From Pirellulaceae bacterium (GTDB taxonomy: Bacteria > Planctomycetota > Planctomycetia > Pirellulales > Pirellulaceae), in assembly GCA_023382975.1 (NCBI GenBank), contig JAHDXO010000035.1, positions 1 to 64,000 on the forward strand: a DNA stretch of 64,000 nt. The letters are read 5' to 3'. Shown here piece after piece: positions 42,664 to 52,800 of this stretch. How positions within the stretch are numbered: the stretch's first letter is position 1; the number at the start of each line of letters is the position of its first letter. The translations under genes were made by a program, and so were the position numbers. A model generated the notes under the pieces. It was not told the DNA's origin, did not search any database, and was given only the letters and a program-made list of their open reading frames with translations.

Positions 42664-43432
42664 TTCGATTGCCAACACGATCGGCGTGGCGCTCTGCTTG
42701 TGCATTGTTTGCTCGGTGGTGGTCTCCACTGCAGCGGTCGTTCTGCGCCCCGCTCAGGAGCGCAACAAGGTGATGGAACGAAAGCGGAATATCCTGCAAG
42801 CGGCCGGCCTCTATACGCCGGATAAACCGCTGGAGGAGCTGTTCAAGCAGGTCGAAACGCGGATCGTCGACTTGCGCACGGGTGAGTTTGTCGAACCGTC
42901 GGTGGTCAATCCCGAAACGTTCAACCAGCGCGCGGCGGCCCGGGATCTGGCGACCAGCCAGCGACTTCCCTCGGGCGAGGATGCCGCGGGAATCGGCCGA
43001 CGCGAGAACTATTCGTTCGTCTACCTGATTCGCAGAGAAGGCCGTTTGGCTCAGATCGTCTTGCCGATCTACGGCAAGGGACTCTGGTCCACCCTCTACG
43101 GATTCCTGGCGCTCGATGCCGATCTTGACACCGTCGACGGCTTGACGTTCTACGAACACGCCGAGACGCCGGGACTGGGCGGCGAGGTGGATAATCCCGA
43201 TTGGAAGCAGCAATGGGTGGGGAAGCAGATTTTCGACGACGAGGGCATGATCCGCATTCAAGTTCTGCGGGGCAAGGTGAACGAGGAACAACCGGAGGCC
43301 ATTCATCAAATCGACGGACTGGCCGGAGCCACAATCACTTCGCGTGGCGTGTCGAATCTGGTCCAGTTCTGGCTGGGTGAGGGAGGTTTCGCGAAGCTCC
43401 TGGAAAATTTGCGGAAACAGTCGAGTTCCTAG
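42653..43432 (+). CDS. nqrC: Na+-NQR subunit C
   Basis: 259 residues: one N-terminal transmembrane helix (IANTIGVALCLCIVCSVVVS) and a periplasmic FMN-binding domain. The covalent FMN site is the threonine of GLAGATITSRGV. YGKGLWSTLYGFLALDADLD and FYEHAETPGLGGEVDNPDWK are typical. It passes electrons between NqrDE/F and NqrB. Confidence 0.96.
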   Translation: MQRDSIANTIGVALCLCIVCSVVVSTAAVVLRPAQERNKVMERKRNILQAAGLYTPDKPLEELFKQVETRIVDLRTGEFVEPSVVNPETFNQRAAARDLATSQRLPSGEDAAGIGRRENYSFVYLIRREGRLAQIVLPIYGKGLWSTLYGFLALDADLDTVDGLTFYEHAETPGLGGEVDNPDWKQQWVGKQIFDDEGMIRIQVLRGKVNEEQPEAIHQIDGLAGATITSRGVSNLVQFWLGEGGFAKLLENLRKQSSS

Positions 43433-43486
43433 GTGCGAATTCGGCGACAGGGGAAGCGAGAGAAGCGGCTGAGGAGAGAGCATTCG

Positions 43487-44116
43487 ATGGCACAAGCGAC
43501 AGCAAAAGAAGTCCTGCTGAACCCGCTGTTCAACAACAATCCCATCGCCCTGCAAGTGCTGGGGATCTGCTCGGCGCTGGCGGTGACGACCAAAGTCGAA
43601 ACGGCGCTGGTGATGAGCATCGCGGTGACCCTGGTCACCGGATGCTCGAACGCTTCGGTCAGTTTGATCCGTTCGCGAATTCCCACCAGCATCCGCATCA
43701 TCGTCCAGATGACGATCATCGCTTCTTTGGTGATTCTGGTCGATCAGATCCTGCGGGCCTATTTCTGGGAAGTCAGCAAGCAGATGTCGGTCTTTGTCGG
43801 TCTGATCATCACCAATTGCATCGTGATGGGACGTGCCGAAGGGTTTGCCATGAAGAACAGCGTCTGGCTCAGTTTCCTGGACGGGATCGGCAACGGCTTA
43901 GGTTACAGTCTCATTCTATTGGCCGTGGCCACGTTTCGCGAAATGTTGGGTTCGGGCCAGTTCTACGGCATTCAGGTTCTGGCGGTGAGCGGCTCGGAGG
44001 GCGGATGGTATCTGCCCAACGGGTTGATGTTGTTGCCGCCGAGTGCATTCTTCCTGATCGGCCTGTTGATCTGGGCGATTCGGACGTGGAAGCCAGAGCA
44101 AGTGGAGGAAGCTTGA
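43487..44116 (+). CDS. nqrD: Na+-NQR subunit D
   Basis: 209 residues from the ATG at 43487 (MAQATAKEVLLNPLFNNNPI), with GAGGAGAGAG upstream. Six hydrophobic helices are expected; MGRAEGFAMKNSVWLSFLDG is the family signature. With NqrE it forms the inverted-repeat membrane pair holding an iron centre. It begins 54 bases after nqrC. Confidence 0.96.
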   Translation: MAQATAKEVLLNPLFNNNPIALQVLGICSALAVTTKVETALVMSIAVTLVTGCSNASVSLIRSRIPTSIRIIVQMTIIASLVILVDQILRAYFWEVSKQMSVFVGLIITNCIVMGRAEGFAMKNSVWLSFLDGIGNGLGYSLILLAVATFREMLGSGQFYGIQVLAVSGSEGGWYLPNGLMLLPPSAFFLIGLLIWAIRTWKPEQVEEA

Positions 44117-44117
44117 G

Positions 44118-44735
44118 ATGCTCGAACACTATCTGAGCCTGTTCCTGAAAGCGGTTTTTGTGGAAAACCTAGCCCTGGCCTTCTTCCTGGGCATGTGTAC
44201 GTTCCTGGCCGTATCGAAGAACATCAAGACGGCGCTGGGGTTGGGCGTGGCCGTGATCGTGATCCAAACCATCACCATCCCGGTCAACCACTTGATCTTC
44301 CAGTATTTGTTAAAGCCCGGGGCGTTGGCCTGGTTGGGCTCGGACTACGAGAGCGTGGATCTTTCGTTTCTGGGCTTGATCAGCTACATCGGGGTGATTG
44401 CGGCGATGGTCCAGATCCTCGAAATGGCCTTGGATCGGTTCTTTCCGCCGCTGTACAACGCCTTGGGAATCTTTCTGCCGTTGATCACCGTCAATTGTGC
44501 GATCCTCGGTGGTTCGCTGTTTATGGTCGAGCGGGAATACAATCACGTGGAGAGCATCGTCTTCGGGTTTGGATCCGGAGTCGGCTGGGCGCTGGCCATC
44601 GTGGCGCTGGCCGGGATTCGCGAGAAGATGAAGTACAGCGACGTGCCTCCCGGACTGCGGGGGCTGGGGATCACGTTCATCACCGTCGGCCTGATGGCTT
44701 TGGCTTTCATGTCGTTTGCGGGGATTCAACTGTAG
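44118..44735 (+). CDS. nqrE: Na+-NQR subunit E
   Basis: 205 residues and six membrane helices (MLEHYLSLFLKAVFVENLAL). NCAILGGSLFMVEREYNHVE and FGFGSGVGWALAIVALAGIR are conserved. The partner of NqrD; the pair coordinates the intramembrane iron/[2Fe-2S] site with cysteines near the membrane middle. It starts one base after the nqrD stop. Confidence 0.96.
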   Translation: MLEHYLSLFLKAVFVENLALAFFLGMCTFLAVSKNIKTALGLGVAVIVIQTITIPVNHLIFQYLLKPGALAWLGSDYESVDLSFLGLISYIGVIAAMVQILEMALDRFFPPLYNALGIFLPLITVNCAILGGSLFMVEREYNHVESIVFGFGSGVGWALAIVALAGIREKMKYSDVPPGLRGLGITFITVGLMALAFMSFAGIQL

Positions 44736-44751
44736 GATCGGCGAGCGAATC

Positions 44752-45975
44752 ATGTTTGAAATTATCCTTGGCGTAGCGATGTTCACCGTGGTCGTGCTGG
44801 CCTTGGTCGCGATCATTCTGGTGGCGCGATCCAAGTTGGTGGTCAGCGGCGATGTCAAGATCTTGGTGAACGAGCAGAAGACGCTGACCGTGCCGGCCGG
44901 CGGCAAACTGTTGGGCGCACTGGCCGACGCGGGAATCTTCGTCTCCTCGGCCTGCGGCGGAGGCGGCACGTGCGCCCAGTGCAAGGTAAAGATTCACTCG
45001 GGTGGTGGAGACATTCTGCCAACCGAGCGGACGCACATCAACAAACGCCAGGCGAGCGAGGGGCTGCGGCTGTCTTGCCAGGTCGCCGTCAAGCAGGACA
45101 TGCAGGTCGAAGTCCCCGAAGAAGCATTCGAGACGCGGAAGTGGTCCTGCACGGTGCGCTCGAACCGTAACGTCGCCACCTTTATCAAGGAGTTGGTTCT
45201 CGAATTGCCGGCAGGCGAAGAAGTCGGATTCAAGGCGGGTGGTTACATCCAGATCGAGATTCCGCCGCACGAGATCGAGTACAAGGATTTCGACATCGGC
45301 CAACAGTACCGCGAGGATTGGGACAAGTACAATCTGTGGCGATACCAATCGGTCGTCACCGACCCGGTGATCCGCGCCTACTCGATGGCGAACTGGCCGG
45401 GCGAACGGGGCATCATCATGCTGAACGTGCGCATCGCTAGTCCCCCGCCCCGCGCTCCGGAAGGAACCCCGCCCGGCAAGGCGTCGTCGTACATCTTCAG
45501 TCTGAAGCCCGGCGACCGAGTGACCATCTCGGGCCCGTACGGAGAGTTCTTCATCAAGGACACCGATGCCGAGATGATCTACATTGGCGGCGGGGCCGGC
45601 ATGGCTCCCCTGCGCAGCCACATCTTCGAACTGTTCAAGAACCGCCGCACAAACCGCAAGGTCTCGTACTGGTACGGCGGACGCAGTATGAGGGAACTGT
45701 TCTACGTGGATGAGTTCCGCGCGATCGAACGCGACTTTCCCAACTTTGCCTTCAACATCGCGCTGTCCGAACCGCTGCCCGAGGACAACTGGACCGGCTA
45801 CAAAGGCTTTATCCACCAAGTGCTGTTCGACGAGTACCTGAAGAACCATCCCGCTCCGGAAGACATCGAGTACTATATCTGCGGTCCGCCCATGATGAAT
45901 GCGGCCGTTTTCAAACTGCTGGACGATCTGGGTGTCGAGAAAGACAACATCGCCTACGACGACTTCGGCGGTTGA
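44752..45975 (+). CDS. nqrF: Na+-NQR subunit F, NADH-oxidising
   Basis: 407 residues from the ATG at 44752. One N-terminal helix, then a ferredoxin domain with [2Fe-2S] ligands Cys68, Cys74, Cys77 (SACGGGGTCAQC) and Cys109 (RLSC). The FAD domain shows RAYSMANWPGE, and the NADH domain YIGGGAGMAPLRSHIFEL and YYICGPPMMNAAVFKLL, ending IAYDDFGG. It takes electrons from NADH, the entry to the Na+ pump. Confidence 0.97.
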   Translation: MFEIILGVAMFTVVVLALVAIILVARSKLVVSGDVKILVNEQKTLTVPAGGKLLGALADAGIFVSSACGGGGTCAQCKVKIHSGGGDILPTERTHINKRQASEGLRLSCQVAVKQDMQVEVPEEAFETRKWSCTVRSNRNVATFIKELVLELPAGEEVGFKAGGYIQIEIPPHEIEYKDFDIGQQYREDWDKYNLWRYQSVVTDPVIRAYSMANWPGERGIIMLNVRIASPPPRAPEGTPPGKASSYIFSLKPGDRVTISGPYGEFFIKDTDAEMIYIGGGAGMAPLRSHIFELFKNRRTNRKVSYWYGGRSMRELFYVDEFRAIERDFPNFAFNIALSEPLPEDNWTGYKGFIHQVLFDEYLKNHPAPEDIEYYICGPPMMNAAVFKLLDDLGVEKDNIAYDDFGG

Positions 45976-45980
45976 TCCGC

Positions 45981-47027
45981 ATGAACGCCCGCAGCTCTCA
46001 ACTCGTTTGCCTGGTGGTTGCCGTCGGTGCGCTGGTTTGGTTCGCTTGCCGCCGCGGCGCGCAGCCGCCGCAGGTGCCCTCGGTGACAGGTTTCACGATG
46101 GGCACCGCGTACAACGTCAAACTGTCGGAAGTTCCGGCTGGAACCCGTTTGGAATCGCTGCATGCGGAAGTGGACCGTCGGCTGCAACAGATCAACGGGC
46201 TGATGTCGACCTACTTGGACGACTCGGAACTGTCGCGGTTCAACCGCTGGGAAGACGACGGGTGGTTCGACGTCTCGTTGGAAACGGCGACAGTGGTGGC
46301 CGCGTCGCTTGACATCAGCCGGAAGACGGACGGCGCGTTCGACGCCACGGTAGGGCCGTTGGTCAATCTGTGGAATTTCGGGCCTGATCCGAGACTGGGG
46401 CAAATGCCGAGTGAGGCGGAGATCGAACGCGAACGGGAGCGGGTGGGCTACCAGCGGCTCGAAGTCCGCCTTTCTCCGCCGGGTCTCCGCAAGACACATC
46501 CCGGCATCTATCTCGACTTGTCGGCGATTGCCAAGGGCTACGCTGTGGACGAAGTCGCCGGACTGCTGATCCAGCGAGGCGTCCCCGGGTTCATGGTGGA
46601 GGTTGGCGGCGAGGTTCGGACCCTGGGCCACAGGCCGGACGGGCAACCCTGGCGGATCGGTATCGAGAAGCCGGTGGACTTCCAGCGAACCGTTCAACAG
46701 GTCGTCGAGTTGACCGGCAAGTCGCTGGCGACCTCGGGCGACTACCGCAATTTCTTCGAGAAAGACGGGCGCCGGTACTCGCACGAGATCGATCCCCAGA
46801 CCGGCTATCCGGTGCAGCACGAGTTGGCATCGGTTTCGGTCATCTCGGACAGTTGCATGCTAGCCGACGCCTGGGCCACGGGCCTGATGGTCGCGGGCCC
46901 CGAGGCCGCGCTGCGGTTGGCCCGCGAGCACAACTTGGAAATACTGCTGATCACGCGGAAACAAGACGGATTCGAAGAGCAGATGACAGACGGATTCCGA
47001 CAGTTTCTTCGAACGAAGAACGAGTGA
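45981..47027 (+). CDS. apbE: FAD:protein FMN transferase ApbE
   Basis: 348 residues from the ATG at 45981, 5 bases after nqrF (a TTG at 45972 overlapping its stop is the alternative). The N-terminus is hydrophobic with a weak lipobox (LVWFAC). Core motifs are VTGFTMGTAYNVKL, FDATVGPLVNLWNFG, DLSAIAKGYAVDEVA, VEVGGEVRTLG and ATSGDYRNFFEKDG. It attaches FMN to threonines of NqrB and NqrC in the periplasm using FAD, which fits its place in the operon. Confidence 0.95.
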   Translation: MNARSSQLVCLVVAVGALVWFACRRGAQPPQVPSVTGFTMGTAYNVKLSEVPAGTRLESLHAEVDRRLQQINGLMSTYLDDSELSRFNRWEDDGWFDVSLETATVVAASLDISRKTDGAFDATVGPLVNLWNFGPDPRLGQMPSEAEIERERERVGYQRLEVRLSPPGLRKTHPGIYLDLSAIAKGYAVDEVAGLLIQRGVPGFMVEVGGEVRTLGHRPDGQPWRIGIEKPVDFQRTVQQVVELTGKSLATSGDYRNFFEKDGRRYSHEIDPQTGYPVQHELASVSVISDSCMLADAWATGLMVAGPEAALRLAREHNLEILLITRKQDGFEEQMTDGFRQFLRTKNE

Positions 47028-47044
47028 AGGAACGGAGACGCATC

Positions 47045-47257
47045 ATGAAAGTGATGATTGCCGCCCTGGCAATTTTTCTGCTGGCCGTGCTCGGCATGGC
47101 GTTGGGCGTGATCTTTGGCAAGCGGTGCATCCGCGGCTCGTGCGGCGGCCTCTCCGGCATCCGCGACGAATCCGGCCGCCCAATGTGCGACCATTGCCCC
47201 TCGCGCAACGACGCAACGAACGGCGAACCGGAAAAGTCGGACGCGGCTTCTCGGTAG
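47045..47257 (+). CDS. nqrM: Na+-NQR maturation protein NqrM
   Basis: 70 residues from the ATG at 47045. One transmembrane helix (IAALAIFLLAVLGMALGVIF) and four cysteines, Cys28, Cys33, Cys48 and Cys51 (RCIRGSCGG and PMCDHCPS), the pattern of NqrM (formerly DUF539). The family is needed to insert iron into the NqrD/NqrE site. It is the last gene of the operon, 17 bases after apbE. Confidence 0.9.
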   Translation: MKVMIAALAIFLLAVLGMALGVIFGKRCIRGSCGGLSGIRDESGRPMCDHCPSRNDATNGEPEKSDAASR

Positions 47258-47349
47258 CCGTTGCGACTGGTCAACGCGGGGCGGATCTGCCAAGATAGAG
47301 GGAGCGTTGAACACGATCCTTTGGCGTGCCACCGAAAGCCGGAAATCCT

Positions 47350-49776
47350 ATGGAACCGCTGTCCCCGCTGCCCGTGTCTTCGTTGTGCTGGAAGTGCGAT
47401 CCGGAGGCGCTCCCGTTCCGAACGACGGATGATTTGCCGGATCTGACGGAGTTCCTGGGGCAGGCCCGGGCGTTGGACGCCGTGCGTTTCGGCATCGGCA
47501 TCCGCCGCGACGGCTACAACCTGTACGTCCTGGGTCCGCCCGGCGTCGGGAAACGGACGATTGTCCAATCGTTTCTCGAACAGAAGGCGATCGGCGACTC
47601 GCGCCCCAACGACTGGTGTTATGTCCAGAATTTCGACGAGCCGCACAAGCCCCGCGCGTTGTGGCTGCCAGCGGGGCGGGGCGCCGAATTCGTGACGGAC
47701 ATGGAGGGATTGATCGAGGATTTGCGCACCACGATTCCCTCGGCGCTGGAGACCGAGGAACACAAGACTCGCATTCAGGAGATCGAGCAGGAAACCAAGG
47801 AGTTCCAGAACCGCGCCTTCCAGCAACTCACCGATCTGGCCCAGACCCGGGGCATTCAGGTGATCCGCACCCACGCCGGTTTTGCTCTGGCTCCGACCCG
47901 CGAGGGCAAGGTGCTCAGTCCGGAAGAGTACGAGGCATTGTCCGACGAAGAGCAGAGCAAGATTCAGCAGGTGATCGAAGAGTTGCAGGAAGAACTGCAA
48001 TCGTTGGTCGCCAAGCTTCCCCGCTGGCGGCGCGACGCCCGCGAGAAGATCAAACAGGCCAACCAGGACGCGGCCCAGTTCGCCTTGGAGCATCTGATGG
48101 GGCCGCTCCAGGACAAGTACGGCGGTCTGGAGGACGTGGTCGAGTTTCTGCGCGATGTCGAAGAGGATGTGATCGCCAACACGGACGAATTCCGACCGCC
48201 GGACGACGAGCCGGAATCCCCGTTCAAGTCGCTGCAGAAGCAACGCAGCGCCCTGGAGGAATACCAAGTCAATCTGATCGTCGACAACGGCCGCCAGCAG
48301 GGGGCGCCGGTCGTGTACGAAGAGCATCCCAGCTTCCAGAATCTGCTGGGCCGCGTCGAGCACCTGTCGCACATGGGAACCTTGGAGACGCATTTCAGTC
48401 TGATCAAACCCGGCTCGCTGCACCGTGCCAACGGCGGTTATCTGGTGATCGAAGCCTTGCGACTGTTTCAGCAACCATTTGCTTGGGAGGGTCTCAAGCG
48501 GTGCTTGTACGCGAGGCACATCAAGATCGAGTCCTTGGCCGAATCGCTCAGTCTGATCAGCACGGTGTCGCTGGAACCCGAGCCGATTCCGCTGGACGTC
48601 AAGGTCGTGCTGTTGGGCGACCGGATGCTGTACTATCTGCTGTACCAGTACGATCGGGATTTCGCGGAGTTGTTCAAGGTCGCGGCCGACTTCGAAGAAC
48701 AGATGGACCGCAGCGACGCGAGCTGTCAACTGTACGCCAGCTTGATTGCCACGCTCGTCCGGCGGGAACGCCACCGCCGCTTCGACCGCACAGCGGTGGC
48801 GCGGATCCTGGAGCACAGCGCCCGCGTGGCCGCCGATTCGGAAAAGCTGACCACGCACATGCGGACGATCGCCGATCTGATTCGCGAAGCCGACTACTGG
48901 TGCTCGCACAACGCCCACGACACAGTCACCGCCGACCACGTCCAGAAAGCGATCGACCAACAGGTCCATCGCGCGGACCGGCTGCGGGAGCGAGTGCAGG
49001 AACAGATCCGGCGCGGCACACTGCTGATCGACACCGAGGGCGGTCAGGTGGGGCAGGTGAATGGGCTGTCCGTGCTCGACCTGGGCAACTTCTCGTTTGG
49101 TCGCCCGTCGCGCATCACCGCCACCGTGCGAATGGGCAAGGGGGAAGTTGTCGACCTGGAACGCGAAGTCGAATTGGGCGGACCGATCCATTCCAAGGGT
49201 GTCTTGATCCTCTCTTCGCTCTTGGCCGCCCGCTATGCGCAGGACCATCCGCTGTCGCTGACCGCCAGCCTGGTGTTCGAACAGTCGTACGGCATGGTCG
49301 ATGGCGACAGCGCTTCGGTCGCCGAGTTCTGCGCGCTGCTGTCGGCGCTGTCGGGAATCCCGATCAAGCAATCGCTGGCCGTCACCGGGTCGGTCAACCA
49401 ACGCGGTCAAGTGCAAGCGATCGGCGGGGTGAACGAAAAGATCGAGGGTTTCTTCGACGTCTGCCAGCACCGTGGGTTGAACGGCGAACACGGCGTTCTG
49501 ATCCCCGTTTCGAATGTCCGGCACCTGATGTTGCGACGGGACGTCGTGGAAGCGGTCGGTTGCGGCCGTTTCCACATCTACCCGATCGCCGATGTGGACC
49601 AGGCGATCACCTTGCTGACCGGCACCGCCGCGGGCGGACTGGACGAACAGGGCCGCTATCCCGAAGGCACCGTCAACCACGCCGTCGCCGCTCGGCTGTT
49701 GAAGATGTTCCAACTCCGCCAACAGCACACGGCGGAAGCCGGACGATCCGACTTGTCGCTTGGAATTGGCTCCTGA
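47350..49776 (+). CDS. Lon-like AAA+ serine protease, LonH/YcbZ type
   Basis: 808 residues from the ATG at 47350. Walker A is LGPPGVGKRTIVQS; a long coiled-coil insert follows (about 125-240), then the AAA core with HRANGGYLVIEALRLF. The C-terminal Lon protease domain has catalytic Ser654 (GDSASVAEF) and Lys697 (VNEKIEGFF), 43 residues apart as in E. coli Lon. Unlike LonA it lacks the N-terminal substrate domain and keeps the YcbZ layout. The role is presumably protein quality control; targets unknown. It is 92 bases after nqrM, probably a separate unit. Confidence 0.9.
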   Translation: MEPLSPLPVSSLCWKCDPEALPFRTTDDLPDLTEFLGQARALDAVRFGIGIRRDGYNLYVLGPPGVGKRTIVQSFLEQKAIGDSRPNDWCYVQNFDEPHKPRALWLPAGRGAEFVTDMEGLIEDLRTTIPSALETEEHKTRIQEIEQETKEFQNRAFQQLTDLAQTRGIQVIRTHAGFALAPTREGKVLSPEEYEALSDEEQSKIQQVIEELQEELQSLVAKLPRWRRDAREKIKQANQDAAQFALEHLMGPLQDKYGGLEDVVEFLRDVEEDVIANTDEFRPPDDEPESPFKSLQKQRSALEEYQVNLIVDNGRQQGAPVVYEEHPSFQNLLGRVEHLSHMGTLETHFSLIKPGSLHRANGGYLVIEALRLFQQPFAWEGLKRCLYARHIKIESLAESLSLISTVSLEPEPIPLDVKVVLLGDRMLYYLLYQYDRDFAELFKVAADFEEQMDRSDASCQLYASLIATLVRRERHRRFDRTAVARILEHSARVAADSEKLTTHMRTIADLIREADYWCSHNAHDTVTADHVQKAIDQQVHRADRLRERVQEQIRRGTLLIDTEGGQVGQVNGLSVLDLGNFSFGRPSRITATVRMGKGEVVDLEREVELGGPIHSKGVLILSSLLAARYAQDHPLSLTASLVFEQSYGMVDGDSASVAEFCALLSALSGIPIKQSLAVTGSVNQRGQVQAIGGVNEKIEGFFDVCQHRGLNGEHGVLIPVSNVRHLMLRRDVVEAVGCGRFHIYPIADVDQAITLLTGTAAGGLDEQGRYPEGTVNHAVAARLLKMFQLRQQHTAEAGRSDLSLGIGS

Positions 49777-49808
49777 GTGCGTCAAGGTTTTCCGCGTGAC
49801 CGGTCATT

Positions 49809-49817
49809 TGCTATGAT
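49809..49817 (+). promoter_or_regulatory. extended -10 promoter of the hybrid kinase gene
   Basis: TG-C-TATGAT (49809-49817) is a good extended -10 element, about 40 bases before the ATG at 49857. The -35 region (TTTTCC) is weak. Confidence 0.4.
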
Positions 49818-49856
49818 GGTAGCTCAGACGTTCCGAACTTCCCGCCCGGCGCTGCG

Positions 49857-52800
49857 ATGACGAACTTTTTGCGTTTCCGCAACCGACGTTCGCGATACCT
49901 GACGGTAATCCTGATTGCGGTCATCGGCGGCGCATTGTCGTTCACCGCCTTCGGTTTCCTGCGGAGCAATCAACGGGAATTCGTGCGGACGGAGGTCCAG
50001 GCCGAGGCGAGTCAGCGGATTCGCGCCCTGGAAAACCGGTTTAGCAACGACGTCCGGGCGATCTATCAACTTTCGTCATTCGTCAGCGAATCGGTACCCG
50101 GCACGCGGGCGGATTTCAACCGGGTTGCACAACGGGCCGTGGAACGATTCCCGGACCTGAAGGCGGTGATGTGGGTTCCACGCATTCGACCGGATCGGCG
50201 GTCCTTGCACGAGGAGCAGATGCAGCGTCAAGGATTCCCGGAATACCAGATCCGAATCCTCGACGGCGACGGGCAGTTCGTTGCTGCGGAACCTCGCGCG
50301 GAACGCGGGGACTATTTCCCGCTACAGTTCCTTTGGCCCGCCGAGGTGGATACTTCGCTGTTGGGCGTTGATCTGGAGACCGTCCCGGATCTCCAGCCGA
50401 CGCTTCAGCAGTCGCTTGAAACGAATCAGATTGTGGTGAGTTTGCCGTGGGAGTTCCCGCACCAAGCCGACAAAGAAATGATGTTGCTAGTGGTGCGATC
50501 CGTGTTTCATGACCTAAACCCGTCGGACACGCCGCAGACGGTCCTGGAGAAATTGGTGGGGTTCTTTGTCATGGCCATCGGGATCGATGCCATGTTGGAC
50601 GACACGCTGGGGGCCTATTCGCCCAACTTTCATGTCCAATTATTTGACATGTCGACGTCGAAGGGTTGGGAGTTCGTTTGCGCTTACGATGCCGACGACC
50701 GTCGCACATGGTTCCTGCCGCTCGATTCCCGGAAGACGCAGCGGGCCGCCGGCCTGATTCAGACCGCGGTACTGGATGTTCCCGGTCGGACCTGGACGCT
50801 GGAATGTGTGCCCGGCGAGAAATACCTGGAAGAACGCGAAGGCGAGTTGCCGATGGTCACGTTGATCTTCGGGCTGGTACTGACCGGTCTGGCGACCTTC
50901 TACGCGAACACCCTGTTGGGCCAGCAGGCCAAGGTCGAGCGTTTGGTCGTGCAGCGCACGGCCGAGTTGCAGGAGAGCAACGAGCGATTGAAATGCGAAA
51001 TGGCCGACCGGACCAGAGCCGAAGACGCCTTGCGCGACAGCGAGTGGCGGTTCCGGTCTCTGGTCGAGACGACCAACGACTGGATTTGGGAAGTCGACGC
51101 CGACGGGATCATGACCTATTCGAGTCCGCGCGTCGAGGAACTGCTGGGGTTCGAGCCGGCCGAGATTCTGGGCAAGCCGCGGGTGGATCTGCTAGACCTT
51201 TCCCAGCAATCGTCCGCCAGCCAGAATTTCCGCCAAGCAGCCGAACAGCAACGGCCGATGATGGCCGTCGAGCAGACGTTCCGCCATCGGGACGGTCGGG
51301 CGGTGGTGATGGAGACCAACGCGGCGCCAATCCTGGCCGCCGACGGGAAGTTCGCGGGCTACCGCGGTATCTCGCGGAATATTACGGCAAGAAAACAAAC
51401 CGAGGAGGATTTTGCTTACGAGCGTTTTCTGCTCAACACACTGCTGGACCACTCCCCGGATTTCATCTATTTCAAGGATGCCGCCAGCCGCTACATAAGG
51501 ATCAGCCGCGCGTTGGCAGACTACGTGGGCCTGGCCAAGGCATCGGACGCGATCGGTCGTTCTGACTCCGACTTCTTCGACTTCCAGCGCGCCCGGCAGT
51601 ACCTGGAGGATGAACGCCGGGTGATGGCTTCCGGCCGGTCGGTGGTCAACAAAGAGGAAGAGCAAGAGTGGCCGGACGGGCGGGTGAACTGGGTATCCAC
51701 GACCAAGGTTCCTCTGCGGGATCAGCACGGGCAGGTGATCGGGACGTTCGGGATCTCGCGCGACATCACCGACCGCAAGCAGGCGGAAGCGGCGATGCAG
51801 GCGGCCCGGGAGGCGGCGGAGGCGGCAAGCCGGGCGAAGAGCGACTTCCTGGCCAATATGAGTCATGAAATCCGCACGCCGTTGAACGCCATCCTCGGCA
51901 TGACCGAGTTGGTGTTGGATACCCGGCTGACCGATTCGCAACGCGACTATCTGAAAATGGTGCTCGTCAGCAGCGAATCCCTGCTGTCGGTGATCAACGA
52001 CATTCTCGATTTTGCAAAGATCGAAGCGGGCAAGCTGGATCTTGTCCCGTCGGTGTTCGACTTGCGCGAAAGTCTGGGAGACGCGGTGCGTGCCTTCGCT
52101 TTCCGGGCGCACGCCAAGGGACTGGAGTTGGCTTGCCGGATTCATCCCGATACGCCCGACCGTTTGATCGGCGACATCGGGCGGCTGCGGCAGGTGGTCA
52201 ACAATTTGCTCAGCAATGCGATCAAGTTCACCGAACGCGGCGAGGTGGTCGTGCAAGTTGAACCGCAGTCCCTGCAGGCCGATAGTGTCGAGTTGCTGGT
52301 GACCGTCAGCGATACCGGCATTGGCATTCCGGCCGAAAAACAGCGTTTGGTCTTTGCGGCGTTCGAGCAGGCCGACACGTCGTCGACCCGGCGGTTCGGC
52401 GGGACGGGATTGGGACTGACGATCTCGTCGCATTTGGCCGAGTACATGGGCGGGCGACTATGGGTGGAGAGCGAAGTCGACCGGGGCAGCCACTTCCGTT
52501 TCACCGCCCGTTTCGGCTTGGCGCGGGACGACAAGCAACTTCCCTCCAGTCCCTCGGCACGCATCTCCGGAACCCGAGTCTTGGTCGTCGACGACAACGC
52601 GACGAACCGCCAGATCCTCAGCGAGATGTTGCGCAACTGGGGAATCCGGGTGACCGTGGCGGAGGACGCCCGACAAGCGCTGGTTGCTCTGCAAACCGCC
52701 CGGCAGCAAGGCGATCCCTTCGCCCTGGTGCTGAACGACGCCTGCATGCCCGACATCGACGGCTTCAACTTGGCGGAAAAGATCCGCGAAGACCAGCATT

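Noticed and set aside
46951..49785. A 944-codon open frame antisense to the Lon-like protease gene
   Set aside because: Same reason: shadow of a real gene in high-GC DNA, no start context, no recognisable domain.
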